DNA from: Siphonodentalium dalli
Taxonomy: Eukaryota; Mollusca; Scaphopoda; Gadilida; Siphonodentaliidae
NCBI GenBank assembly: GCA_032622095.1
Contig: CP136063.1
Span: 28,522,987-28,586,986 of the forward strand
DNA length: 64,000 nt
Direction of reading: 5' to 3'
Shown here: positions 21,458 through 33,197 of the stretch, piece by piece
How the letters are laid out: each line of letters starts with the position of its first letter
How positions within the stretch are numbered: the first letter of the stretch is position 1
Notes under the pieces: model-generated
The model's input: only the letters and a program-made list of their open reading frames with translations
Database searches by the model: none
What the model was told of the DNA's origin: nothing
Position numbers and translations under genes: made by a program

Positions 21458-22560
21458 CCCTTATACAGAACAAACACTTACTTGACTAAGGCACAAGCCC
21501 AGTAAACGATGGTTTACCAGGCTTTGCTCTGTGCCAGTTAAGGTAAAGGTATATATATATAAATATAGAATATCTGGGAGTTTGGACAAAGTTTGGAAAC
21601 ACAAAGGAATAGTGAACTAAATGAATGGTAATATAAATTCTACTTGAAGACAGAGATATCGAGAATAAATACTGGTTAGCAGCCTAAAATTCATATTTAT
21701 GATTTTATACCCACGCAACTATTTCAAATCTGTTATTTAAAGAGATAATCCAAATTCAAATGTGTAATATCTCTTTGTAAACGTATTATATAGTTACTGG
21801 GGTATAACATATTAGAATTGTGGAATAAAACATTATAACCAATCAATCTGGGGCATTGGACGTGGATTATCTCTTCGTAAACATGTTTTATGTAGTTACC
21901 GGGGTATAACATATCAGACCTGAATCGAAGACTCCTGTCCAGAAATGCTTTTATCGATTAATAATAATTTTATTTCGATTATTTTCTAGTCTAAAAAGGT
22001 GTAGTTGTTTAGCCAAGAAACAAGAGACCATAAATTTTATTGTACAATTTTGTCACAAATAAACGTTAATGTGACATTTGACTTTCGGTGCTTAGCCATA
22101 GGAAGATCCCAGTGGTCTATATCACAATATGGTATCATCCGAATGGTATTTTCTAAAAATAGACGGTCCCAATTAAATAGTCTAAATAAAATCAATATTA
22201 ATTGACAGAAGCCTTTCCTGACAAGGGTTTTCAGTTCATATTTATTATTTTATATCCACGCAACTATTTAAAATTCGTTATTTAAAAAGTTAATCCATCC
22301 TTAATTGTTAGAAGCCTTTCCTGACAAGGGTTTTCAGTTCATATTTATTATTTTATACCCACGCAACTATTTAAAATTCGTTATGTAAAGAGATAATCCA
22401 TCCTTAATTCATAGAAGCCTTTCCTGACAAGGGTTTTCAGTTAATATTTGTTATTTAAAAAGATAACCCATCCTTAATTCATAGAAGCCTTTCCTGACAA
22501 GGCTTTTCAGTTCATATTTATTATTTTATACCCACGCAACTATTTAAAATTCGTTATTTT
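21458..22560 (+). repeat. older MITE subfamily plus tandem terminal repeats
   Basis: Holds a diverged relative of the MITE (about 21869-22310, recognisable by TTTAGCCAAGAAACAAGAGACC). It is followed by four tandem pieces of about 95 bp copied from its 3' terminal arm (AGAAGCCTTTCCTGACAAGG to GATAATCCATCC). A stem-loop-forming block (CCAGTAAACGATGGTTTACC) sits near 21500. The paralogous region is 46639-47470, which lacks the tandem expansion. Confidence 0.75.
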
Positions 22561-23340
22561 TATGGTTTATGCCATTATGGCAAAGGTGATGTCAAGGCCT
22601 AGTAACTAAATACTGGGTGCATAGCACCACACCGACCCACCGGACTAGCAGGAAAATACTAGTATGGAAGATCGACTGGTAACTGAGAGGGATCCCTCGG
22701 CTATCTACAGGTCAACAAAAGATACAGGATAGTATAACGGCCGATCATTCTGTCGTCATATATGTAAATATTCACGTGATATGTGTACAAAACAAATGTA
22801 TGCACACCATGGCGGAAAAGGAACATAGCACCAAGACTCATTAGGAATATGGGAATATCTTATTGTTATGCTGCCCAAATTGTAGTATAGGTACCTGTTA
22901 CTCCGTACACCGTGATATGAAATTTATGAGCCATGATTCGGGAAGTGATTTAGTAAACGCTCTTCATTTAGCATCAAGCTATGGTATTGTGTTATTAGTA
23001 GCTGTGTAGCTTAAACATTATAATTTCTTATCTGATCCACTAAGCTATAACATTGTATAGTGAAAATAGTCCCTGAGTTCCCGCTAATGAGGGGAGTGAG
23101 CTGTACTAACATAGGGTGATAACAGTCAAGGATATATAGTAGTCAACATTAGGTACAGATACATATATAGTTTATTGTTTAAATAAAAGTATAATTACAG
23201 TGATTCTGATCTGTGAATGTCGCTAAGCATTTTGAGAGCGCACAGTGAAATGTTTCAGAAAAAAAATTACTACGACCAGGCCGAAATATGTCACAATTAC
23301 AAAGGTGGGTATGCCAGAAAATAAAAGTGAACTACGGTGG
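22561..23340. other. unclassified insert within the MITE repeats
   Basis: Sequence unrelated to the flanking terminal repeats, including GAGAGGGATCCCTCGG. No gene, terminal repeat or target duplication was recognised. It is absent from the paralogous 46.5-47.5 kb segment. Confidence 0.45.
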
Positions 23341-23471
23341 TAAAAATATACGGTCCCAATTGAATATTCGAAATAAAATCAATATTAATTGACAGAAGCT
23401 CCTCCTGACAAGGTCTTCAGTTCATATTTATTATTTTATACCCACGCAACTATTTAAAATTCGTTATTTAA

Positions 23472-23992
23472 AGGTGGATTATCTCTTTGTAAAAATGTAT
23501 TATACAGTTACCGGGGTATAAAATATTAGATTTGAATCGAAGACTCATGTTCGGAAATGCTTCTATCGATTAATATTAATTTTATTTCGAATACTTTTTG
23601 GTCTAAAAAGGCGTGTTTGTTCAGCTAACGAACAATAGTGGTTACTGTTAACCAAGACCAGAAATTATATTGTGCAATTTTGTCACAAATAAACGTTAAT
23701 TATACTCATTATCGCTTATATCTGTGGAACAAAACAATACAAACAAATCAATCTGTGACATTTGACATTCGTTGCGTAGCCGTAGGAACAGCTCAGTGCT
23801 CTATATCGCAATACGGTCTCATCCGAATGGTCGGTTCTAAAAATAGTAACATAAATGGGCCCGATTTAATATTCGAAATAAAATCAATATTAATTGATAG
23901 AAGCTTTTCCGGACATAGGTGTTCAGTTCATATCTATTATTTTATATCCACGCAACTATTTAAAATTTGTTATTTAAAGAGATAATCCATCT
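23472..23992 (+). mobile_element. TTAA-type MITE, copy G, inserted in a related arm
   Basis: A 521-bp copy flanked by TTAA (23468-23471 and 23993-23996). The host site is the TTAA inside GTTATTTAAAGAGATAATCC, itself the terminal arm of an older family member. The element has therefore inserted into its own relative. Confidence 0.9.
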
Positions 23993-23996
23993 TTAA

Positions 23997-24370
23997 AGAG
24001 ATAATCCATCCTTAATTCATAGAAGCCTTTCCTGACAAGGGTTTTCAGTTCATATTTATTAGTTTATACCCACGCAACTATTTAAAATTCGTTATTTAAC
24101 AGATAATCCATCCTTACTTGTTAGAAACCTTTCCTGACAAGGGTCTTCAGTTCATATTTATTATTTTATACCCACGCAACTATTTAAAATTCGTTATTTA
24201 AACAGATAATCCATCCTTAATTGTTAGAAGCCTTTCCTGACAAGGGTCTTCAGTTCATATTTATTATTTTATATCCACCCAACTATTTAAAATTCGTTAT
24301 TTAAAAAGATAATCCATCCTTAATTGTTAGAAGCCTTTCCTGACAAGTGTTTTCAATTCATATTTATTAT
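23997..24370. repeat. tandem array of MITE 3' terminal arms, about 95-bp unit
   Basis: Four near-identical units of the MITE right arm (AGAAGCCTTTCCTGACAAGG, then TATTATTTTATACCCACGCA, then GATAATCCATCC) follow one another directly. Together with 22200-22560 they show that the terminal arm, not the whole element, was amplified. Confidence 0.8.
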
Positions 24371-24419
24371 CATATTGATGGTTATATTTCGAATTGCGAA
24401 TGAATAGAAACACTCCTTG

Positions 24420-24528
24420 CCTTGTTCAGCAGAATATCCATTTAAACGAGTTTTCCAACTTCGACAATGTTATCTCACCTCAAAGTTGGAAGACTCGTTT
24501 AAATGGAAATTCTGCTGATTTAACAAGG
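24420..24528. repeat. 109-bp foldback, copy 1 of 3
   Basis: The arms of about 45 bp (CCTTGTT-AGCAGAAT...TCCATTTAAACGAGT) are separated by about 18 bases. Near-identical copies occur at 47574-47682 and 50161-50270. Each is followed by GAGTGTTTCTATCACATxCG. The second block is tandemly repeated at 24690-24820. Confidence 0.8.
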
Positions 24529-25240
24529 TAGTGAGTGTTTCTGTCACATCCGAAAATCAAAATATACGCGATAATGCCGTTTACCCAACCACAATCGGCG
24601 TGATGTATAAGAAATTCAACGCTGGCACGTGTTGGGGTGTCACCTATAATTGTTTATCCTTCTATTTTATTCTTTAGTATATATTTTAATGAGTGTTTCT
24701 ATCATATTCGAATGTCAAAATATACGCGACAATACAGTTCACCCGACCACAATCGCCGTGATGTGTAAGAAATTCAACATCACCACGGGTTGGGGCGTCA
24801 CCTATAATTGTAGGTATTATAATTATTTTTAAAATATTTTTCTATAAGTTTCCGGTGTATAAATCATGTTGCGAAAGAGAGAGTCCCTCTTTTAAAAAGT
24901 CACTTCACATAGTATATATCTACCGGAGGACATACACAATAAGCATAATACACGACAATTGTTTCCTAAGAGATATATTTGTCGCCAAGCCAATGACCAC
25001 CAAGAAATCGGTTGTTTTAAAACTATTCCTAAGAATTTGATGACTTTAGGTGAATAATATGTTACATATACCCCAGATGATAGACATTTTCTGGTTTAAA
25101 ATGCAAAAACATCACTGGAAACGTTTCATAGAAACCTATTTTTTATTGTTGGTGATGCTAGTGAACATATTGCAAAGAAGAACAAGTATGTATCTTTTTG
25201 GAGTACTTTTCGGAACACATGTACCCTCGATTCCAAACGC
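24529..25240. repeat. 3' flank shared with the 50.8-kb gene
   Basis: Collinear with 50271-50839, the region downstream of the large minus-strand gene. It includes a conserved AATAAA on the minus strand near 25140. One local duplication (24530-24660 and 24690-24820) is specific to this copy. The + strand of that block reads as a protein-like stretch (SQNIRxNAVYPTTIGVMCK) in all copies, for reasons unknown. Confidence 0.7.
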
Positions 25241-25445
25241 CTAAACGATTTTCTGTTTCACATCGATATCCATAGCACTGTCCCAAACAACGACTGGTGT
25301 ACAAACCTGGTATCAATGACAACTGTTTATACCTGGATCATTACAACGCGTGTTGCTAACTTTAGTTAGAATTGTATCAGATTCCACTTTGTATTTCACC
25401 ATGCTACGACTGTCATATATATCATTACAGACTTCATTTCGGTTG
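25241..25445 (-). pseudogene. duplicated C-terminal tail of the three-module zinc protein
   Basis: Translates on the minus strand to a close match of the last 65 or so residues of the gene at 50840-56218, ending QVCTPVVVWDSAMDIDVKQ and a TAG. Compared with the intact copy, the final residues are changed and there is one in-frame stop about 22 codons before the end. Homology stops at about 25445. The minus-strand zinc-finger array begins about 120 bp further upstream. The segment is either a relic of a second copy of the large gene or a tail exon once shared by a zinc-finger gene. Confidence 0.8.
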
Positions 25446-25566
25446 AAATCTATTACGTACAACAATAGCAGTCTACTGGTTGGGCAATGATACCAAGCAC
25501 GAAAGGCCTCCGGAATTACACATGCATTAAATGATCGTTTTATAAGTCATCACAACAGTAAGGCTA

Positions 25567-26880
<1,314 letters not shown>

Positions 26881-27199
26881 AGGCGGTCTCCTTAACATTC
26901 AGCCTTCAGGTTAGAATCTCAAATCGTGTGCCGGGATTTGTGAGTCAGCTGTATATCGCTTGAAGCGACAGGCTATATAAAGCGAGAATCTGATCCAATT
27001 ATAATGGAATTCCACAGTGTAACTGTAAATTATTTAGTTTGTGATTTGGAAGGATCACGTATAAATCTACCGATTTTCAAGTCGAACAAAGGACGATCGA
27101 AATAAAGTATTTATGTTGAATTACCATGCGTAAAGATATTGTGGTTTTGTTTAGTAGAACGGTTCACAAAACGATAGATGTATATACACAGCTTACAAT
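26881..27199. other. upstream of the second zinc-finger array
   Basis: No recognised gene. The + frame at 27126 (MRKDIVVLF, then TVHKTIDVYTQ) resembles the end of the fragment at 5342-5572. This suggests another piece of the same unknown coding repeat. Confidence 0.4.
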
Positions 27200-27375
27200 G
27201 CTATGTACATTAGTGCTAAAGACCGGCCGGTTCAGCGTCACGAACTCGATAGTAATTTCGTCGTATAGGTATAACTCTTCCCCCGATATGGGTCTATTTT
27301 GGTGGACAGGGGATTACACCATCTTTTAATAAGACTATTTAGAAACCGACGGTGTGTGTTATTATGGATTATTAG
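27200..27375. repeat. dispersed repeat, copy 2
   Basis: Matches 20755-20929 and 46493-46634 (GTTCAGCGTCACGAACTCGA, TATTTTGGTGGACAGGGGA, TTTAGAAACCGACGG). See the first copy. Confidence 0.75.
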
Positions 27376-27550
27376 TCTAGCAGCCAAGTGCCGGATTTTG
27401 CTCTTCAACCCAAAATTCTCTGTTAAAGTTTTTTTCTCGGCGGATAATTCATTAGTTGTATCTCCGCAAATGTTTTCCGGTTGATGTGCTCTTGTATCCC
27501 TTGGGAAAATCTAAATATTCAAGATTGCAACAAACTACCCAAAACGACAT

Positions 27551-28018
27551 ATGGCCATATGGAATCACGGAACTAAATGGTTTCCCATAGGCGACAGTGT
27601 TAACGTTTCGGCCAAATTCGCTGAATTGAAGCCTGCAGGCCATACCAGTGATGTTTACCCAGCTAGATTGACACCAGTTGATCACGAAAATGCAAGAAAA
27701 ATCATAGGTCATGTGTTTACTTTTTAAAATAAATCCCCAAGTGTACGACAGGGCTATCTCACAGCCAAATTTGATCTGGAACAACCCAGATCTACAACAG
27801 CTAGTTAAATACATTTCCCGCTCACAAAAATCCGTTCCCCCATTCATTCACCAATTTAAATTATTTAGATAGTATGTACAAATCAAATAAACGCGATGTC
27901 ATCCTTTAATAACGTGTCGCATGTATCAGGTGAAGGTCATTCTTCAGTTACCTTCACCTTTAGGGTTCCACGGTGTACTCGCTCCCCGACTCTAGAACAC
28001 ATTTAGCTCCCTGATTCC
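27551..28018 (+). repeat. direct repeat copy 1 (about 460 bp)
   Basis: Nearly identical to 28914-29372. The first 170 bp are open on the + strand and protein-like: HGTKWFPIGDSVNVSAKF, AELKPAGHTSDVYPARL, then a stop after GHVFTF. The 3' part contains a perfect 10-bp stem-loop (AGGTGAAGGT and its complement). The product is unrecognised. Confidence 0.8.
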
Positions 28019-28913
28019 TATATATATGTATATGTGTGAATAACAGCGTTTCTTATAGTATTTTATCAAAATATAAACCTTACTGAAATCAAAAATGGAT
28101 TATATCGAGCAGTAGTGGTTTATTTTTCCAATATGAGGCATCCTGAAAATTAGTGTCAATCCTCAAAATAAAGCAAAAAAATTTAGCTTTTTTTTTTCAA
28201 TTTTACTTGCTATTAAATGCATCTTGTATAACTGAAGTATGTCCTTATATACCATAATATTACTAAATTGAAGAGGAAATGTTAATATACATTTTGAGAG
28301 GGATATATTGTCCAATTTTAAACCCTTTTCATGCAGAATTTGGCAATTTATAATAAATAGTTACCAAAATTAACAGAAAATAAAAAATATATATATTTTA
28401 ATAGCAATGTAAAGCAACCATAAGTCAATTTAAATATCGAAACATTATGATACAACATCAGACACAGCTTCAGGCATGAAATTTTACCAGATGGCAGGGC
28501 ATACTGTCTGTTTAACAAAGCTACCATGACAGTTTTGCACGACAGTAACTCTAGTGGTGATGCCATCACCCCCCCCCCCCGACTTGGGGTGGGGCTACGG
28601 TCCCAGATAAGGCTACTGGGTGCCGGAAAAGCTTAATTGGGTCAAATGACACATTTTCCCAATGGGGGGGGGGCTAACACTCCTCAAAATTGTGGGGAGG
28701 GGGGCTTTAGACCCCCTGACCCCCTAATGGTACCTGACATTCATGGAAAATTACCAGATTTATCACTTTCTTTACTATCTACAGGCGAATCCATGCGTTT
28801 CTTCTTTAAATCTGTCCAAAATGTGGTCATTTTCATTTGAAAATAAGAAAATATGGAAATAATAACTTATCATGGTGAGACGTGAAATTTCGTAAAATTC
28901 AAATTTTTCTTAT
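28019..28913. other. spacer between the direct repeats
   Basis: No supported gene. It includes a C12 run near 28568 and G-rich tracts around 28660-28705. It ends with TTTTTCTTATAG, a splice-acceptor-like string, directly at the second repeat. Confidence 0.5.
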
Positions 28914-29372
28914 AGTAATCACGGAACTAAATGGTTTCCCATAGGCGACAGTGTTAACGTTTCGGCCAAATTCGCTGAATTGAAGCCTGCAGGCCATACC
29001 AGTGATGTTTACCCAGCTAGATTGTCACCAGTTGATCACGAAAATGCAAGAAAAATCATAGGTCATGTGTTTACTTTTTAAAATAAATCCCCAAGTGTAC
29101 GACAGGGCTATCTCACAGCCAAATTTGATCTGGAAAAACCCAGATCTACAACAGCTAGTTAAATACATTTCCCGCTCACAAAAATCCGTTCCCCCATTCA
29201 TTCACCAGTTTAAATTATTTAGATATTATGTACAAATCAAATAAACGCGATGTCATCCTTTAATAACGTGTCGCATGTATCAGGTGAAGGTCATTCTTCA
29301 GTTACCTTCACCTTTAGGGTTCCACGGTGTACTCGCTCCCCGACTCTAGAACACATTTAGCTCCCTGATTCC
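28914..29372 (+). repeat. direct repeat copy 2 (about 460 bp)
   Basis: Second copy of 27551-28018, differing at only a few bases (for example LSP for LTP in the encoded stretch). The high identity points to a recent duplication. Confidence 0.8.
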
Positions 29373-29489
29373 ATATGGATTTGATCATGTTTTATTGAGT
29401 GGCAGAAGTTGGAAATCACGTTAGCACGTTGGTTTATGTACATATGTACACAGCAGATCACAAAAATGTTAACATCTTACTTTGATATA

Positions 29490-29638
29490 TATATAGATAG
29501 ATAGATAGATAGTTTATTGCAATACACCAGTACAGGCAGTCGTAAATGACATAATGTACAAGTAAATTAAACATAATACATAATATATGTGCATATATAA
29601 CAGTAAACAAGCCTATAACTATATCCTACACACGATTC
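29490..29638. mobile_element. possible LINE 3' tail with (GATA)n
   Basis: A (TAGA)n tract is followed by TAGTTTATTGCAATACACCA and A/T-rich sequence. The pattern resembles the simple-repeat tails of some LINEs, read on the minus strand. No coding part is attached. Confidence 0.35.
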
Positions 29639-29642
29639 TTAA

Positions 29643-30162
29643 AGGTGGATTATCTCTTTGTAAACAGGTATTATATAGTTACGGGGGTATAAAATATTAG
29701 ATTTGAATCGAAGACTCCTGTCCGGAAATGCTTCTATCGATTAATATTAATTTTATTTCGAATATTTTTTGGTCTAAAAAGGTGTGTTTGTTAAGCTAAC
29801 GAACAATAGTGGTTACTGTTAACAGAGACCAGAAATTATATTGTGCACTTTTGTCACAAATAAACGTTAATTATACTCGTCATCGCTTATATCTGTGGAA
29901 CAAAACAATACAAACAACCAATCTGTGACATCTGACATTCGTTGCGTAGCCGTAGGAACAGCCCAGTGCCCTATATCGCAATACGGTCTCATCCGAATGG
30001 TCGGTTCTAAATATAGTAACATAAACGGGCCCGATTTAATATTCGAAATAAAATCAATATTAATTGATAGAAGCTTTTCCGGACATAGGTCTTCAGTTCA
30101 TAACTATTATTTTATACCCACGCAACTATTTAAAATTTGTTATTTAAAGAGATAATCCATCT
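29643..30162 (+). mobile_element. TTAA-type MITE, copy H
   Basis: A 520-bp copy flanked by TTAA at 29639-29642 and 30163-30166. It is near the consensus and has no transposase. Confidence 0.9.
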
Positions 30163-30166
30163 TTAA

Positions 30167-31430
30167 TTATACTTCCATGGTGTAACCAAGGAAGTATATT
30201 GTTTTTGTACTGGTGCGTTTTCCGTTTATTTGGAAATACTCAGAAACTATGGGCAGTAGGAACGTGAAATCTCTACCGAATGTAGGCATCCACTGTTTAC
30301 TAAGTATAATGGTAACCGAAACTCGGCTCAATGGATTTTGACGGAGATATGGCCCTTTTTCGAATATTTTTCATTATTTTTATAGTCGACACTTTTACAA
30401 CTCCCTAATATTTGAAAGTATAAGGAGTATCAATCTAAACTGTTGTGCGTATGTTGGGGTCAATGAGTTCTAACCTATCGTCGTATAATGAATATTGTCC
30501 GCGTTTCCCCTGTGGAGTTATCTCCCTTTATCTAAAAAAAAATGTCATTTTATTATCTTGGAAATTATAAGGCGCAGAGTATCGAAAATTGGACCGTATG
30601 CACACCTCGATATGCCCTACTGCCCACGGGCATCAAATCTTGTGTCCGCATTTTCCCTGAGGAGTTACCGCCCATGAATAGGGACACACTATACACCAGG
30701 ATGAATAAACAAAGGTTTTTTTTTGTTTTTTGTTTAAAGTACAGAGCTCTAAATTTTTTATTCCATATTCCGAATTGATCGAGAGATTCGGACACGAATA
30801 TACCACTTAAAAATGTTTTTACTCAGGACTTTCTGCGTTACTGGATAAGGAAATATTGCAACTATTTTCCCACCAAATCCAAACCGGCTGGTTAAAGAGC
30901 AAGATAATATGGTATCATGTACGTTGACATAATTTATGTACGCCCCAGAAGTTTGACGGCCATACTATAAATGTAACAGGTCCAACGGAGAATGCGTGTC
31001 AGTGTGGGTTGAGACTTTAGGAAAATTCCACGAAAATCAAAGGGGGAAAGGAGGGGAAAGGGGGGAAAAGGGGGGAAATTCAAACATCGAGATAAATTTT
31101 GTTGACGAGTACATCTGATGGCTAGTGTTCATGCGCATCCAGATGGCGATTTTCTAATTTTCAGCTGGAACGGTTTACTCGTGACAACGCTATATATCAT
31201 AAATATGTATACTTATGTAGTCTATCACTAGCCGATTTTTAGCCCCAAATCTAAACGGGCTAATGTAGGAGCGAGTTTCACGCTGGAGCACGTAAGCCGG
31301 TATACTGTAGGTAACCCTACAATATTTGACCGCTCTACTATAAACGCAACCTGCTCAAGGGAGTGTTTGTGTCGGGTGGGTTCAGATTTGGCAAATTCCA
31401 TTGAAGATCACATGGGGAAAATTACTCCGA
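30167..31430. other. unclassified intergenic sequence
   Basis: Contains a short inverted pair (ATACTTCC...GGAAGTAT) and a diverged internal duplication (TGTCCGCGTTTCCCCTGTGG near 30497 and TGTCCGCATTTTCCCTGAGG near 30641). It also has a G-rich tract at 31038-31075 with at least four G runs. No gene is supported. Confidence 0.45.
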
Positions 31431-31439
31431 AAATCGATT

Positions 31440-32215
31440 AATGAATACTCGGTAGTGGTCTTAAATTCATATTTATTATTTTATACTAACGCAACTATTT
31501 CAAATATGTTATTTAAAGAGATAATCCATCTTTTAAGAGATAACCCAAATTCAAATGTGTATTATATCTTTGTAAACGTATTATATAGTTACCGGGGTAT
31601 AAAATATTAGAATTGTGGAATAAAACATTATAACCAATCAATCTGGGGCTTTGGACGTTCGGTGTGTAGCCATAGGAACAGCATAACGCTCTCTATCGCT
31701 ATATGGTATCACCCGAATGGTCTGTTCTAAAAATAGACGAATACATGGACCCAATAAAATATTCGAAATAAAATCAATATTAAAGGTGGATTATCTCTTT
31801 GTAAACATGTTTATGTATTTACAGGGGTATAAAATATTAGACTTGAATCGAAGACTCCTGTCCAGAAATGCTTCTATCGATTAATATTAATTTTATTTCG
31901 AATATTTTCCACTCTAAAAATGTGTAGTTGTTTAGCTAACGAACAAGAGACCAGAAATGTTATTGTACAATTTTGTCACAAATAAATATCAATGGGACAT
32001 TTGACTTTCGGTGCGTAGCCATAGGAACAGCCCAGTGCTCTATATCGCAATATGGTATCATCCGAATGGTCTTTTCTAAAAATAGACACATAAACGGTCC
32101 CTATTAAATATTCGAAATAAAATCAATATTAATTAATAGAAGCTTTTCCGGACAAGGGTCTTCAGGTCATAATTATTATTTTAAACCCACGCAACTGTGG
32201 ATATATTTCGAATTT
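31440..32215 (+). mobile_element. two diverged MITE-family remnants
   Basis: The first piece (31440-31780) resembles 21690-21870 and 46855-47040. The second starts AGGTGGATTATCTCTTT at about 31785 and belongs to the older subfamily (TTTAGCTAACGAACAAGAGACC). It ends near 32200 with loss of the right terminus. Both are older than copies B-H. Confidence 0.7.
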
Positions 32216-32490
32216 CGAATGAATAAAAACACAGCACATTTACATACACTAGCATGAAACACAGAAAATAGCATGAACATAGACATAAATACACCATTGT
32301 CAGTGTATAATGCACCCCACTATACATATATACACTAGCATGAACATGCACAAATGCATGTATACATATACCTGCAACGTGCATATATATACGCGTACGC
32401 AAGCGCACACGCACACCTGCTAGATGTCGTTCACGACGGGGATCACTGTTACAAATTTGTTGGATGATAATCATAATGGTTACCTATTGT

Positions 32491-33090
32491 CTAGACTAAG
32501 CTCTCAGATACCCATATATTCCAAAGATGACCAGTATGACGAATACAAAAATATATCAATTCAACGCCACCTCCTATTTTATTTCTGATGACGTCGGGAA
32601 TCTTTCCCAGTAAAAGTATGATCTTGTCCTTTTTGGATAAGCTCTCTAGTGTTAGAAACAGGTCGACACCAAAGCGGTCTAAGCAAGTAAACCAAAATGC
32701 ATTTCTATGCTCCTCTAAGACGGAACAGTCGCAAATAACATGTTCTGCAATATTTGTGTAACTACGATGACATTTTGAACAAATTGTATCGCAAATATCA
32801 GACGGTGAGCAAATCAGCTGAGCGACCAAATAAAATGTTGATTTCTCTTCGGGATATTTTTGACAGACTTTCCATAAATTGGACATACGAATATTGTTGT
32901 GTACAGATATAAATCTACTAAATGAGGGGTCATTTCCAACCCGGGTCTGCCATGCAGATTCAAATACAGGCCGCGAGTGGTTGATGATTTGCTTCCATGC
33001 CAGCTGTTTTGGAAAGTTTGATGATGAGACGTAGTCTTTCAAGTAGTCCAAAAGTTGAATATTTTCTAGAACGGTGATAACATTGTGCAT
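32491..33090 (-). pseudogene. LINE ORF2 C-terminal zinc region
   Basis: Contains CDTICSKCHRSYTNIAEHVICDCSVLEEHRNAFW, a Cys/His knuckle of the type that follows the RT in many non-LTR elements (here C-x3-C-x2-C...H...C). It lies in a different frame from the RT thumb, so a further break falls between 33198 and 33090. Confidence 0.75.
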
Positions 33091-33197
33091 CCAATTGTGG
33101 GTGACAGGTTGATTATGTATGTAATCTAGAACCCTGTATACAAAAACGTGTTTGACAGTTTTTTTCTGTTCCCAGGTTGCACAAGGCTCTAAAAAGT

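Noticed and set aside
21490-21540. Stem-loop around CCAGTAAACGATGGTTTACC as a tRNA or structured RNA gene
   Set aside because: No tRNA arms or promoter boxes could be assigned. It is part of a duplicated repeat.
27452-27847. 131-codon minus-strand frame
   Set aside because: It lies antisense to the duplicated + strand frame, which looks more protein-like. No domain was recognised.
27551-29372. The two 460-bp direct repeats as long terminal repeats of a retroelement
   Set aside because: No TG...CA ends, no primer-binding site or polypurine tract next to them, and no retroelement coding region in the 900-bp spacer.
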